The notes below the pieces were generated by a model, which was given only the letters and a program-made list of their open reading frames with translations, searched no databases and was not told the DNA's origin. Positions 17,726-24,685 of a stretch of 64,000 nucleotides of DNA are shown here, in pieces. Origin of the DNA: an uncultured Pelagibacteraceae bacterium (GTDB taxonomy: Bacteria > Pseudomonadota > Alphaproteobacteria > Pelagibacterales > Pelagibacteraceae); NCBI GenBank assembly GCA_902570525.1, contig CACFYN010000003.1, positions 1 to 64,000 of the forward strand. Reading direction: 5' to 3'. A program made the position numbers and the translations under genes. How positions within the stretch are numbered: the stretch's first letter is position 1; the number at the start of each line of letters is the position of its first letter.

Positions 17726-17833
17726 AAAATTTTACTTCCTAGAATTGTTGAAATATAAATAATATTAGCATAAATAAGTATGAAAATAACTCATGCCCTC
17801 GTGGTGAAATTGGTAGACACAAAGGACTTAAAA
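17726..17833. repeat. left copy of direct repeat (tRNA-Leu promoter region + 5' half), attL-like
   Basis: A 108-bp segment repeated at 18654-18758 with a few mismatches and a 3-bp length difference in its upstream part. The last 54 bp (17780-17833) are identical to 18705-18758. It holds the upstream region of tRNA-Leu and the tRNA up to the anticodon loop. Identity stops right after the loop sequence CTTAAAA. Confidence 0.9.
17795..17833 (+). pseudogene. truncated tRNA-Leu(UAA), 5' half only
   Basis: These 39 nt match the first 39 nt of the complete tRNA-Leu at 18720: acceptor 5' strand GCCCTCG, D-arm, 5' anticodon stem and loop. The 3' anticodon stem, variable arm, T-arm and CCA are missing. 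The next bases, GACGAGGGAT, could pair with the acceptor strand (CCCTCGT with ACGAGGG), so a short folded RNA is conceivable if the copied promoter is active. Confidence 0.85.
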
Positions 17834-17856
17834 GACGAGGGATTAACACTTTGATG

Positions 17857-17882
17857 AGTCTCTAGTAGTCTCTGGTAGTCTC
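17857..17882. repeat. three AGTCTC repeats at 10-bp spacing
   Basis: AGTCTC occurs at 17857, 17867 and 17877, with related 10-bp units between. The first unit contains CTCTAGT, the reverse complement of ACTAGAG found in the repeats at 17961 and 18617. One-turn spacing just inside the left boundary fits binding sites for an integrase or accessory protein. Confidence 0.5.
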
Positions 17883-17960
17883 AAACATCCTATAAAATCT
17901 CATAACTTTAAATTAGCTTTCAATTAAGATTAGAAAACAAGGCTTAATTAATTTGTCCAA

Positions 17961-17980
17961 ACTAGAGCAAGACTAGAGCA
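17961..17980 (+). repeat. paired ACTAGAGCA repeat, left side
   Basis: ACTAGAGCA at 17961-17969 and 17972-17980 (11-bp period). The same pair in the same orientation and spacing recurs at 18617-18636. These pairs flank the HNH gene and lie about 130 and 70 bp inside the two core repeats, where arm-type integrase sites sit in an integrated element. The function is inference. Confidence 0.7.
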
Positions 17981-17997
17981 TAGAGAGATAATATAAA

Positions 17998-18504
17998 TTA
18001 TTTTTTCAAAAATCTCCTATAGAATTTTAAAGTTTTTTCTATTTCCTCTAAAGAGGCATCTGATTTAATTCTATTAGCTAAATACGAAACTATAATAATG
18101 TTTCCTTTTACATATCCTTTTTCAGGAATTAATCTATCCAACGAAGGGGAAAATTTGTTACCACCCATACCTTTGCCATGGTTCATTTTAATACCAAGGG
18201 CGGGACATATCATATCTTTTGGCCAAACATCTTTAATATCTTGGTGTGTTATTTCAAAGGGGATGCTATTTCGTTTGGCTCTTCTTTTTGCTACATTTAA
18301 TATTTGAGGAAATGGATTTTTTCTAAACTTAATATTTGATTTATTTCTTTCACATTCAAGGCATTGAGACACTCTTTTAATTCCATTTTTATCTTTCCAT
18401 CCAGGAATATATTGAGCTTTTATTTTTCTAAATTCTTTTGATTTTTTGACTTTACCACAAGGGGTACAAAGTTTTTCTGATCGATATTGAGAAGTTTTTC
18501 CCAT
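17998..18504 (-). CDS. HNH-endonuclease-like protein inside the tRNA-Leu element
   Basis: A 168-residue basic protein. Two N-terminal zinc-type pairs, C13/C16 (CTPC) and C48/C51 (CLEC), precede an HNH-like region with C100-P-A-L, then SLDRLIPEKGYVKGN (122-135) and NRIKSD. The D-R-x-x-P-x-x-GY-x-x-GN pattern is common in phage and homing HNH nucleases. It is the only sizeable gene in the 925-bp unit between the two tRNA-Leu copies and has no integrase beside it. It could be a homing-type nuclease that spreads the unit, or a leftover phage gene. Confidence 0.72.
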   Translation of the reverse strand: MGKTSQYRSEKLCTPCGKVKKSKEFRKIKAQYIPGWKDKNGIKRVSQCLECERNKSNIKFRKNPFPQILNVAKRRAKRNSIPFEITHQDIKDVWPKDMICPALGIKMNHGKGMGGNKFSPSLDRLIPEKGYVKGNIIIVSYLANRIKSDASLEEIEKTLKFYRRFLKK

Positions 18505-18559
18505 GTCATAGATATATATTATCTATTTTTTAAATTGAAGAGAGTAATAATTTAAAGAC

Positions 18560-18607
18560 ATGAAAAAGCTTTTAGGGATCGTGATTCTGGGTTTTGTTAT
18601 AGGATAA
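18560..18607 (+). pseudogene. orphan signal-peptide fragment (15 codons)
   Basis: ATG followed by KKLLGIVILGFVIG and a stop. It has the charge and hydrophobic pattern of a signal peptide but no mature protein. It ends 9 nt before the right ACTAGAGCA pair. It may be the remnant of a secreted-protein gene cut by formation of the element; a chance ORF is possible. Confidence 0.35.
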
Positions 18608-18616
18608 TATGGGACA

Positions 18617-18636
18617 ACTAGAGCATGACTAGAGCA
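18617..18636 (+). repeat. paired ACTAGAGCA repeat, right side
   Basis: ACTAGAGCA at 18617-18625 and 18628-18636, the same 11-bp spacing and orientation as the left pair at 17961. Similarity continues on the 3' side (TAGAGAGATA versus GGATAGATA). Together with the left pair it brackets the HNH gene. Confidence 0.7.
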
Positions 18637-18653
18637 TGGATAGATAGATTAAA

Positions 18654-18758
18654 AAAATTTTACTTATAAGCCTTGTTGAATTATAAATATTAGCATAAAT
18701 ACTCATGAAAATAACTCATGCCCTCGTGGTGAAATTGGTAGACACAAAGGACTTAAAA
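18654..18758. repeat. right copy of direct repeat, attR-like
   Basis: A 105-bp counterpart of 17726-17833; the final 54 bp (18705-18758) are identical. Here the tRNA continues into a complete 3' half. Recombination between the 54-bp copies would release a 925-bp circle and leave one intact tRNA-Leu. Confidence 0.9.
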
Positions 18759-18805
18759 TCCTTGCCCTTTTGGGAGTGCCAGTTCGAGTCTGGCCGAGGG
18801 CACCA
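18720..18805 (+). tRNA. tRNA-Leu(UAA)
   Basis: A complete class II tRNA with CCA encoded (18803-18805). Acceptor GCCCTCG pairs with CGAGGGC, the anticodon loop is CTTAAAA (anticodon TAA), the long variable arm is GCCCTTTTGGGAGTGCC-like, and the T-loop is TTCGAGT. Its 5' half and upstream region duplicate 17726-17833, so this functional copy probably has a 5' half brought by the element. The oxygenase-like gene starts 18 nt downstream. Confidence 0.97.
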
Positions 18806-18823
18806 AGTTTTTAATTAAATTTA

Positions 18824-19420
18824 ATGATTGATTTATTTAAATATTCAAAAAAATCAATTTTTTATGAAAAGTTGATAAAATTTTTTTTTAAAGTTGATTT
18901 TAAAAAGTTATCAAAACCATTTTATATTTGTGACAATATTGATTTAAAATTTGATTCTAATTTTTTTTATGAATATAAAAGAAATTATCCCTCTACAAAA
19001 TGGATGGGGGACAGTCAGCATTACCAATCTAATCATGATTTACAGAACTTTTCTGAAATTAAACCAATTATTAAAAATTTAGAATATGTCATAAATAACA
19101 ATGTTAAAAAAAATTTTTTTGACAAGAATTGTTCAGGAAAGTTTTCGATTAAAAGTTTATGGTTTACAATTCAAAAAGAAAACGAGGGGCATAGAGAACA
19201 TATGCATCCAAAGTCCTTGTTAACTGGTGTTTATTATTTTCAAGTAGATGAAAATTCTGGAGGACTAATTAATATAAATTTAGAAAGTAAAAAAATCAAA
19301 CATCAACCCAAAAAACATGATTTATTAATTTTTAACTCAAATTTGATGCATTCGGTAGATAAATATTATGGAAAAAATGATAGAATAGCAGTTGCTTGGG
19401 ATGCAATATATACGTTTTAA
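18824..19420 (+). CDS. 2OG-Fe(II) oxygenase-like protein
   Basis: A 198-residue double-stranded beta-helix protein. H126/H128 (EHMHPKSLLTGVYYFQ), distal H176 (NLMHSV) and R187 (DRIAVAW) match the putative 2OG-Fe(II) oxygenase family with the HPxSxLSGVYY-type motif. It should use iron and 2-oxoglutarate to hydroxylate an unknown substrate. It is first in a plus-strand run with an SDR gene (ATG directly after its stop) and nadK. The gene is very A-rich but otherwise ordinary. Confidence 0.72.
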   Translation: MIDLFKYSKKSIFYEKLIKFFFKVDFKKLSKPFYICDNIDLKFDSNFFYEYKRNYPSTKWMGDSQHYQSNHDLQNFSEIKPIIKNLEYVINNNVKKNFFDKNCSGKFSIKSLWFTIQKENEGHREHMHPKSLLTGVYYFQVDENSGGLININLESKKIKHQPKKHDLLIFNSNLMHSVDKYYGKNDRIAVAWDAIYTF

Positions 19421-20161
19421 ATGGGTATTAAAAAAACAATAATTAGAAAAATAGAAAAAATAAATTATAAATTTTCAAAAAAATTAATTATTCAAAATAA
19501 AAAAATAATCATTACAGGATCCAATTCAGGGATAGGTCTTGAGCTTACAAAAAAATTAATTTCAACCAATTCTGTAATTTCTACAGTAAATAAAAAAAAA
19601 AATGAAGTCGATAAAATAAAAAATAAAAATTTAAAAATTTTAGAGGAAAACTTTCAAAACGAAAATCTTACAGAGAATTTTTGTTATGAGGTTAAAGAAT
19701 TTAAACCAAATATAATTATTAATTGTGCTGCAATTTTTGGTCCTGAAGAACAGAGTTTAGAGAATTTACATATTTCTGAGTTTAAAAAAATTTTAAATAT
19801 TAATTTTTTTTCCCCTTTAAAATTAGTTCAGTTAAGTTTAAACGGAAAAGAATTAGAGCAAATAGTAAATATTTCCAGTGAAATGGGAAGCGTAACACTC
19901 AATAATACGGGTGGGTATTATTATTATCGATTATCCAAAACTTTACTTAACTCTTTTTCGAAAAATTTATCTAATGATATTAAATCAAAAAATATTAATA
20001 TTTTCTGTATTCATCCAGGAAGTGTTAAGACAAAAATGAATTCTGCAGGTTTAATTTCAGCAGATCAATCTGCTCAAAAAATTATAAATATTATCAATGA
20101 AAATGATAGAAATTTATCTGGAAAATTTATAGATATAAATAAAAAAATATTAGAATGGTAA
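19421..20161 (+). CDS. short-chain dehydrogenase/reductase
   Basis: A 246-residue SDR with the NAD(P)-binding TGSNSGIG motif (about residues 32-39), NCAA near 101-104 in the NNAG position, catalytic Ser in VNISSEMG, and YYYYRLSK carrying the YxxxK pair. HPGSVKT near 203 is the post-catalytic segment. Substrate unknown. It begins on the base after the oxygenase stop and overlaps nadK by 7 nt, so these genes are translationally linked. Confidence 0.85.
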   Translation: MGIKKTIIRKIEKINYKFSKKLIIQNKKIIITGSNSGIGLELTKKLISTNSVISTVNKKKNEVDKIKNKNLKILEENFQNENLTENFCYEVKEFKPNIIINCAAIFGPEEQSLENLHISEFKKILNINFFSPLKLVQLSLNGKELEQIVNISSEMGSVTLNNTGGYYYYRLSKTLLNSFSKNLSNDIKSKNINIFCIHPGSVKTKMNSAGLISADQSAQKIINIINENDRNLSGKFIDINKKILEW

Positions 20162-20940
20162 ATAAATTGAGTGGAAATAAAATTATAATAATTTCAGACA
20201 AAAATAAAAAATCTATTAAAATTAAACGACTAATTAGTAATTTATTAAAAAAAAAACAATTTAAAAAAAATTTAATGATTATTATTGGTGGAGATGGTTT
20301 TATGCTTAAGACTCTTAAAAAAAATAAATTTTCAAAAAAAATCTTCTACGGAATTAATTCTGGGAACTATGGTTTTTTAATGAATAAATTTTCACCAAAA
20401 AATTTAATTAAAAATTTAAGAAACACTAATATAATTAGTATTTCACCGCTTGAAATGAGGGTTTCGAGTAAATTAGGAAATCAAAAAACATATCTGGCAA
20501 TAAATGAAGTTTCAATACTTCGACAAAGTCGACAAGCTGCATTATTAGAAATTAAAGTTGGATCAAAAATATTAATTAAAAAATTGATATCTGATGGAGC
20601 ATTAGTTTCTACACCAGCAGGAAGCACAGCTTACAATTTATCAGTCAGAGGACCAATACTAAGTCTGAATTCAAAAAAATTATCAATTGCTCCTATAAGT
20701 CCGTTTAGACCAAGAAGATGGAAGGGGAAAATAATTAATGAAAATCTTTTAGTATCAATTAAAAATTTAAATATTAAAAAACGACCAATTAGTGCAGTTG
20801 CTGACAACATTGAGGTACGAAATGCTAAAACTATTAAAGTTAAAATTAATAAAAGAATTAAATTTAAATTGTTATACGACAAAAATAGAAGTTTACAAAA
20901 AAAAATAAAAATAGAACAATTGAGAAAAGAAATTAATTAA
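20155..20940 (+). CDS. nadK: NAD kinase
   Basis: A 261-residue NAD kinase making NADP from NAD and ATP. The GGDG motif (near residues 44-47), GINSGNYGFLMN (near 67-78) and DGALVSTPAGSTAYNLSVRGPI (split motif near 146-167) are diagnostic. The ATG at 20155 overlaps the SDR stop by 7 nt. A tRNA-Val gene begins 6 nt after its stop, suggesting cotranscription and processing. Confidence 0.92.
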   Translation: MVNKLSGNKIIIISDKNKKSIKIKRLISNLLKKKQFKKNLMIIIGGDGFMLKTLKKNKFSKKIFYGINSGNYGFLMNKFSPKNLIKNLRNTNIISISPLEMRVSSKLGNQKTYLAINEVSILRQSRQAALLEIKVGSKILIKKLISDGALVSTPAGSTAYNLSVRGPILSLNSKKLSIAPISPFRPRRWKGKIINENLLVSIKNLNIKKRPISAVADNIEVRNAKTIKVKINKRIKFKLLYDKNRSLQKKIKIEQLRKEIN

Positions 20941-20946
20941 TTTTTA

Positions 20947-21021
20947 GGGACTGTAGCTCAATAGAAGAGTACCTCGTTGACATCGAGGGGGTAGTAGGAG
21001 CATAACCTACCAGTCCCACCA
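20947..21021 (+). tRNA. tRNA-Val(GAC) with non-canonical D- and T-loops
   Basis: 75 nt with CCA encoded. All stems pair: acceptor GGGACTG/CAGTCCC, D-stem GCTC/GAGT (one G-U), anticodon stem CCTCG/CGAGG with loop TTGACAT, T-stem GTAGG/CCTAC. The D-loop is AATAGAA without the GG pair, and the T-loop is AGCATAA instead of TTCRANY. The usual 18-55 elbow contact is therefore absent. The intact stems and CCA argue against simple decay. It lies 6 nt after nadK and converges with tRNA-Thr 12 nt away. Confidence 0.82.
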
Positions 21022-21033
21022 CTTTTTAAAGGC

Positions 21034-21109
21034 TGGTGCCCCCGCACGGACTCGAACCGCGGACCTATTGATTACAAATCAATTGCTCTACCAGCTGAGC
21101 TACAAGGGC
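21034..21109 (-). tRNA. tRNA-Thr(UGU)
   Basis: A canonical 76-nt tRNA with CCA encoded. Acceptor GCCCTTG pairs with CGGGGGC through two G-U pairs, the D-loop has the GG pair (AGCTGGTA), the anticodon loop is TTTGTAA (TGT), and the T-loop is TTCGAGT. It is on the minus strand between tRNA-Val and the rlmB-like gene and serves as a normal comparison for the odd tRNA-Val beside it. Confidence 0.96.
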
Positions 21110-21131
21110 ATATCCCTTTTGTAGTATGATT

Positions 21132-21881
21132 TTATTTATTATCAAGTTTTTTTTTAAGATCGACTTGGTGAAAAGCAATAGCTGCACTATTAGAAACATT
21201 CAAACTTTCAATTTTCTTGTTTATTTTTATCCTAACTAAAAAATCAGTATATTTTTTTGTGTGCATTTTAATGCCTGAACCCTCTGAACCAAAAAGTAAA
21301 ACATTATTCCCAGACCAACCTAATGTAGCAAAATCTTTATCAGTATTTGCATCAAATCCATAAACCCAAAAATTATTTTCTCTTAACATTTTTAAAGTTG
21401 AATTTATGTTAGAAACCTCAAATATATTAATATGCTCTATTGAACCACTCGCTGATTTATATAATAATTTACTCTCTGATGGATACGATCTTTCTTTGAC
21501 TATTATTCCATCAACATTGAAAGATGCTGCACTTCTAATTATTGAACCAATATTTCTAGGATCGGTAATTTCATTTAAGCATGCTAAAGTTAAATTCTTT
21601 TTATTTTTAATAATTTCTTTTAAATCAATCTTTTCCAAATGTTCAATTTCAGCAACAAAACCTTGGTGTTGAATACCATCGTTTCGAGAAAACTTATCTA
21701 ATTCTTTTTTTGTTTTAAAAAAAATTTTTAAATTTTTTATCAAATTCACCTTTGGGCTACTTCTATGAATTGTTTTTTTACTTTCTTCGGTGAGAAAAAT
21801 TCTTAGCACCTTCCTTTTTGGATTTTTGAGAGCTTCTATTACTGCATGTCTTCCGACAATGAAAAAAGATGAATTTGACAT
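21132..21881 (-). CDS. rlmB: SpoU-family 23S rRNA 2'-O-ribose methyltransferase, RlmB-like
   Basis: A 249-residue SPOUT (TrmH/SpoU) methyltransferase. It has an N-terminal substrate-binding domain (FFIVGRHAVIEAL at 6-18), motif 1 ITDPRNIGSIIRSA (near 106-119), motif 2 LLFGSEGSGI (near 195) and motif 3 IESLNVSNSAAIAFH (near 222). This matches RlmB, which methylates G2251 of 23S rRNA; other TrmH paralogs cannot be fully excluded. It is divergent from the tRNA-Tyr/tuf operon. Confidence 0.88.
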   Translation of the reverse strand: MSNSSFFIVGRHAVIEALKNPKRKVLRIFLTEESKKTIHRSSPKVNLIKNLKIFFKTKKELDKFSRNDGIQHQGFVAEIEHLEKIDLKEIIKNKKNLTLACLNEITDPRNIGSIIRSAASFNVDGIIVKERSYPSESKLLYKSASGSIEHINIFEVSNINSTLKMLRENNFWVYGFDANTDKDFATLGWSGNNVLLFGSEGSGIKMHTKKYTDFLVRIKINKKIESLNVSNSAAIAFHQVDLKKKLDNK

Positions 21882-21935
21882 AAAATATAGCCTTTTATAT
21901 CTGTTTTTTCTGTAATTTTCCCAAAATTTCTAATA

Positions 21936-21963
21936 TTGCAATTATGCGATAAAAATATATAAA
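21936..21963 (+). promoter_or_regulatory. candidate promoter of the tRNA-Tyr/tRNA-Gly/tuf operon
   Basis: TTGCAA (21936-21941), 16-nt spacer, TATAAA (21958-21963), about 55 nt before tRNA-Tyr. Just downstream, GGGGA-CGCT-TCCCC can form a small hairpin in the leader. It is the only good promoter-like pair between the rlmB-like gene and the tRNAs. Confidence 0.5.
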
Positions 21964-22017
21964 ACGCTTGTTGTTTAAAGCTTTATTGAACAAGGGGACG
22001 CTTCCCCAACTTATGTA

Positions 22018-22103
<86 letters not shown>

Positions 22104-22143
22104 TTCATTTAGGCTTTAAAAACTTGGAGTGTAACTTGGTTCT

Positions 22144-22217
22144 GCGGGTGTAGTTCAATGGTAGAACGCTAGCCTTCCAAGCTGGATGTAAGGGTTCGAT
22201 TCCCTTTACCCGCTCCA
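22144..22217 (+). tRNA. tRNA-Gly(UCC)
   Basis: 74 nt with U73 (typical for tRNA-Gly) and CCA encoded. Acceptor GCGGGTG pairs with TACCCGC, the anticodon loop is CTTCCAA (TCC), the T-loop is TTCGATT. tuf starts 34 nt downstream and is probably in the same transcript. Confidence 0.96.
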
Positions 22218-22250
22218 AAAATTAAAAATTAAAGTAAGGATATAAAAGTA

Positions 22251-23441
22251 ATGTCGAAGGAAAAATTTAATAGGAATAAACCACATTGTAACATAGGTAC
22301 AATCGGTCACGTAGACCATGGTAAAACAACTTTAACCGCTGCAATAACAAAAGTATTATCAGAAAAAGGTGGTGCTCAGTTTACAGCTTATGATCAAATC
22401 GATAAAGCTCCTGAAGAAAAAGAGAGAGGTATAACTATTTCAACAGCCCATGTTGAATATGAAACAGATAAAAGACATTACGCACATGTAGATTGTCCTG
22501 GACACGCAGACTATGTAAAAAATATGATTACTGGTGCTGCACAAATGGATGGAGCAATTTTAGTTGTTAATGCAGCTGATGGTCCAATGCCACAAACTAG
22601 AGAACATATTCTTTTAGCAAGACAAGTTGGAGTACCGGCTATTGTAGTTTTTTTAAATAAAGTTGACCAAGTAAAAGATAAAGAACTTATTGAACTTGTT
22701 GAGGAAGAAATTAAAGAACTTTTAACTTCTTATAAATTTCCAGGCGACAAAACTCCGATCGTTAAAGGTTCAGCTTTAGCTGCTGTGGAGGGCAAAGATG
22801 ATGAGATCGGAAAAAATGCAATTATGGAATTAATGAAAGCTGTTGACGAACATATTCCACAACCAGACAGACCAAAGGATAAACCTTTCTTAATGCCAGT
22901 AGAAGATGTATTTTCTATTTCTGGAAGAGGAACTGTAGTTACTGGAAGAGTAGAACAAGGAGTTGTAAAAACTGGTGAAGAAATTGAAATAGTAGGAATT
23001 AGAGATACAAAAAAAACAGTTTGTACTGGTGTTGAAATGTTTAGAAAAATTTTAGACACTGGAGAAGCTGGAGATAACATTGGAGCACTTTTAAGAGGTG
23101 TAGAGAGAACTGACGTTGAAAGAGGACAAGTTCTTTGCAAACCAGGTTCAATCACTCCACATACTGAGTTTGAGGCACAAGCATATGTTCTTAAGAAAGA
23201 GGAGGGTGGAAGACATACTCCTTTCTTTACTAAATACAGACCTCAGTTTTATTTTAGAACAACAGATGTAACTGGTGAAGTTGAATTGCCGTCAGGTACA
23301 GAAATGGTAATGCCTGGTGATGATGCAAAATTTAAAGTTAAGTTAATTACACCTATTGCAATGAGTGAAAAATTAAACTTTGCTATTCGAGAGGGTGGTA
23401 GAACTGTAGGAGCAGGAGTAGTAACTAAAATTATTAAATAA
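22251..23441 (+). CDS. tuf: elongation factor Tu
   Basis: A 396-residue translational GTPase that delivers aminoacyl-tRNA to the ribosome. G1 GHVDHGKTT (near 19-27), G2 RGITI, G3 DCPGH, G4 NKVD and G5 SAL are intact, followed by domains II and III ([24 protein letters not shown]). This is the only tuf in the window; the usual copy between fusA and rpsJ is missing. AAGGA before the ATG is a good RBS. Confidence 0.98.
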   Translation: MSKEKFNRNKPHCNIGTIGHVDHGKTTLTAAITKVLSEKGGAQFTAYDQIDKAPEEKERGITISTAHVEYETDKRHYAHVDCPGHADYVKNMITGAAQMDGAILVVNAADGPMPQTREHILLARQVGVPAIVVFLNKVDQVKDKELIELVEEEIKELLTSYKFPGDKTPIVKGSALAAVEGKDDEIGKNAIMELMKAVDEHIPQPDRPKDKPFLMPVEDVFSISGRGTVVTGRVEQGVVKTGEEIEIVGIRDTKKTVCTGVEMFRKILDTGEAGDNIGALLRGVERTDVERGQVLCKPGSITPHTEFEAQAYVLKKEEGGRHTPFFTKYRPQFYFRTTDVTGEVELPSGTEMVMPGDDAKFKVKLITPIAMSEKLNFAIREGGRTVGAGVVTKIIK

Positions 23442-23450
23442 GCTACCAAT

Positions 23451-23526
23451 AGGAGTGTAGCTCAATTGGTAGAGCGCCGGTCTCCAAAACCGGAGGTTGG
23501 GGGTTCGATTCCCTCCGCTCCTGCCA
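23451..23526 (+). tRNA. tRNA-Trp(CCA)
   Basis: 76 nt with CCA encoded. Acceptor AGGAGTG/CGCTCCT, anticodon loop CTCCAAA (CCA), T-loop TTCGATT. It sits between tuf and secE, 9 nt before secE, a placement widespread in bacteria. Confidence 0.97.
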
Positions 23527-23535
23527 GAAAAAATT

Positions 23536-23727
23536 ATGAAAAACCCATTTAAATTTATCCAGGAAGTAAAACAAGAAGCTTTTAAAGTTACTTGGCCAAC
23601 AGGAAAGGAAACTATCCAAGGAAGTTTAATGGTAGTTGCAATGGCTACAATAGCGGCAATATTTTTTCTTTTATTAGATCAAATCCTAAAATTTTTATTA
23701 GATATAGTTTTGCAGGTAAGTATATAA
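23536..23727 (+). CDS. secE: preprotein translocase subunit SecE
   Basis: A 63-residue one-helix SecE. FIQEVKQEAFKVTWPTGKET (residues 5-24) is the conserved amphipathic segment, followed by one TM helix (about 30-58). The start is the ATG at 23536; an upstream in-frame start would lie inside tRNA-Trp and is rejected. The stop overlaps the nusG start (TAATG). It pairs with SecY, encoded at 46355. Confidence 0.95.
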   Translation: MKNPFKFIQEVKQEAFKVTWPTGKETIQGSLMVVAMATIAAIFFLLLDQILKFLLDIVLQVSI

Positions 23728-24257
23728 TGAAAAATTGGTATATTGTTCAATCGCACTCTAGCTTTGAAAATAAAGTTGCACAAAACATTAAAGATGAGGC
23801 TGAAAAAGCAAAAATTTCAGAAAAAATTGAGGAGATTATAGTGCCTACACAAGATGTTACTGAGGTTAAAAGAGGAAAACGGGTTCAAAGAAAAAAAAAG
23901 TATTTTCCTGGCTATGTTTTGATTAAAAGTGAAATGGATAATAATATTTATCACATGATTAAAAATATAAAAAAAGTGAGTGGGTTTTTAGGTTCTAAGG
24001 GAATTCCTGTTCCCGTTTCAGATAAGGAGATTGAAAAAATTCTTGGTCAAATTAAAGATGGTGTTTCACAAACACAAACAAGCATTGAATATTCCGTTGG
24101 TGAAAAGGTTCAAGTTATAGATGGTCCATTCGCATCTTTTAATGGATTAGTAGAGGATATAGATGAAGATAAATCAAAATTAAAAGTGTCAGTTTTAATT
24201 TTTGGTCGTCCAACACCAGTTGAACTAGAGTATAGTCAGGTAGAAAAGGTAAGTTAA
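23727..24257 (+). CDS. nusG: transcription antitermination factor NusG
   Basis: 176 residues from the ATG at 23727, which overlaps the secE stop. [18 protein letters not shown] at the N-terminus, GYVLIKSEM near 70, and the KOW domain ([21 protein letters not shown] near 123-143) define NusG. It binds RNA polymerase and couples transcription to translation and Rho. The stop overlaps the rplK start by one base. Confidence 0.97.
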   Translation: MKNWYIVQSHSSFENKVAQNIKDEAEKAKISEKIEEIIVPTQDVTEVKRGKRVQRKKKYFPGYVLIKSEMDNNIYHMIKNIKKVSGFLGSKGIPVPVSDKEIEKILGQIKDGVSQTQTSIEYSVGEKVQVIDGPFASFNGLVEDIDEDKSKLKVSVLIFGRPTPVELEYSQVEKVS

Positions 24258-24685
24258 TGGCAAAAAAAGAAATAAGTGGATATGTAAAATTACAAATTAA
24301 AGGTGGTCAAGCTAATCCAGCACCCCCGGTTGGTCCTGCTTTAGGCCAAAGAGGGATTAACATTATGGAATTCTGTAAAGCTTTTAATGAAAAAACTAAA
24401 GACTTTATGGGTAAACCTGTGCCTGTTGTTATAACAGTTTATAAAGATAAAAAATTTGATTTTATTATTAAAAGCCCACCTGCTTCACATTTTATTAAAG
24501 AAGCAGCAAAACTTAAAGGTGGATCACAAGAGCCTGGTAGAAATATTGTTGCATCTATAACAAAAAAACAAGCAGAAGAGATTGCAAAAAAAAAGATGAA
24601 AGATCTTAACGCTAATGATTTGGATCAAGCAACAAAAATAATTATGGGATCAGCAAGATCAATGGGGATCGAGGTTAAAGAATAA
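24257..24685 (+). CDS. rplK: 50S ribosomal protein L11
   Basis: 142 residues, full length. [20 protein letters not shown] (about 17-36) is the conserved N-terminal segment near the thiopeptide site, and the rRNA-binding C-terminal domain ends with [10 protein letters not shown]. It forms the GTPase-associated centre of the large subunit. TAATG overlaps link it to nusG and rplA. Confidence 0.98.
   Translation: MAKKEISGYVKLQIKGGQANPAPPVGPALGQRGINIMEFCKAFNEKTKDFMGKPVPVVITVYKDKKFDFIIKSPPASHFIKEAAKLKGGSQEPGRNIVASITKKQAEEIAKKKMKDLNANDLDQATKIIMGSARSMGIEVKE

Noticed and set aside
17857-17980. Possible CRISPR array from short AGTCTC / ACTAGAGCA repeats
   Set aside because: Units are 6-10 bp without spacer-sized unique sequence and no cas genes are nearby.
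18098-18307. 69-codon plus-strand frame inside the HNH gene
   Set aside because: Antisense to the HNH-like protein, whose zinc and DR-GY-GN motifs are convincing; no separate signal.
20947-21021. tRNA-Val as a plain pseudogene
   Set aside because: All stems pair, CCA is encoded and the anticodon loop is typical; only the two elbow loops deviate, so it is reported as aberrant rather than dead.
23497-23535. Upstream in-frame start for secE
   Set aside because: It lies inside the 3' half of tRNA-Trp; the ATG at 23536 gives the normal SecE N-terminus.
23592-23726. Long N-terminal extension of nusG
   Set aside because: It overlaps secE in another frame; the TAATG junction at 23727 gives a standard 176-residue NusG.
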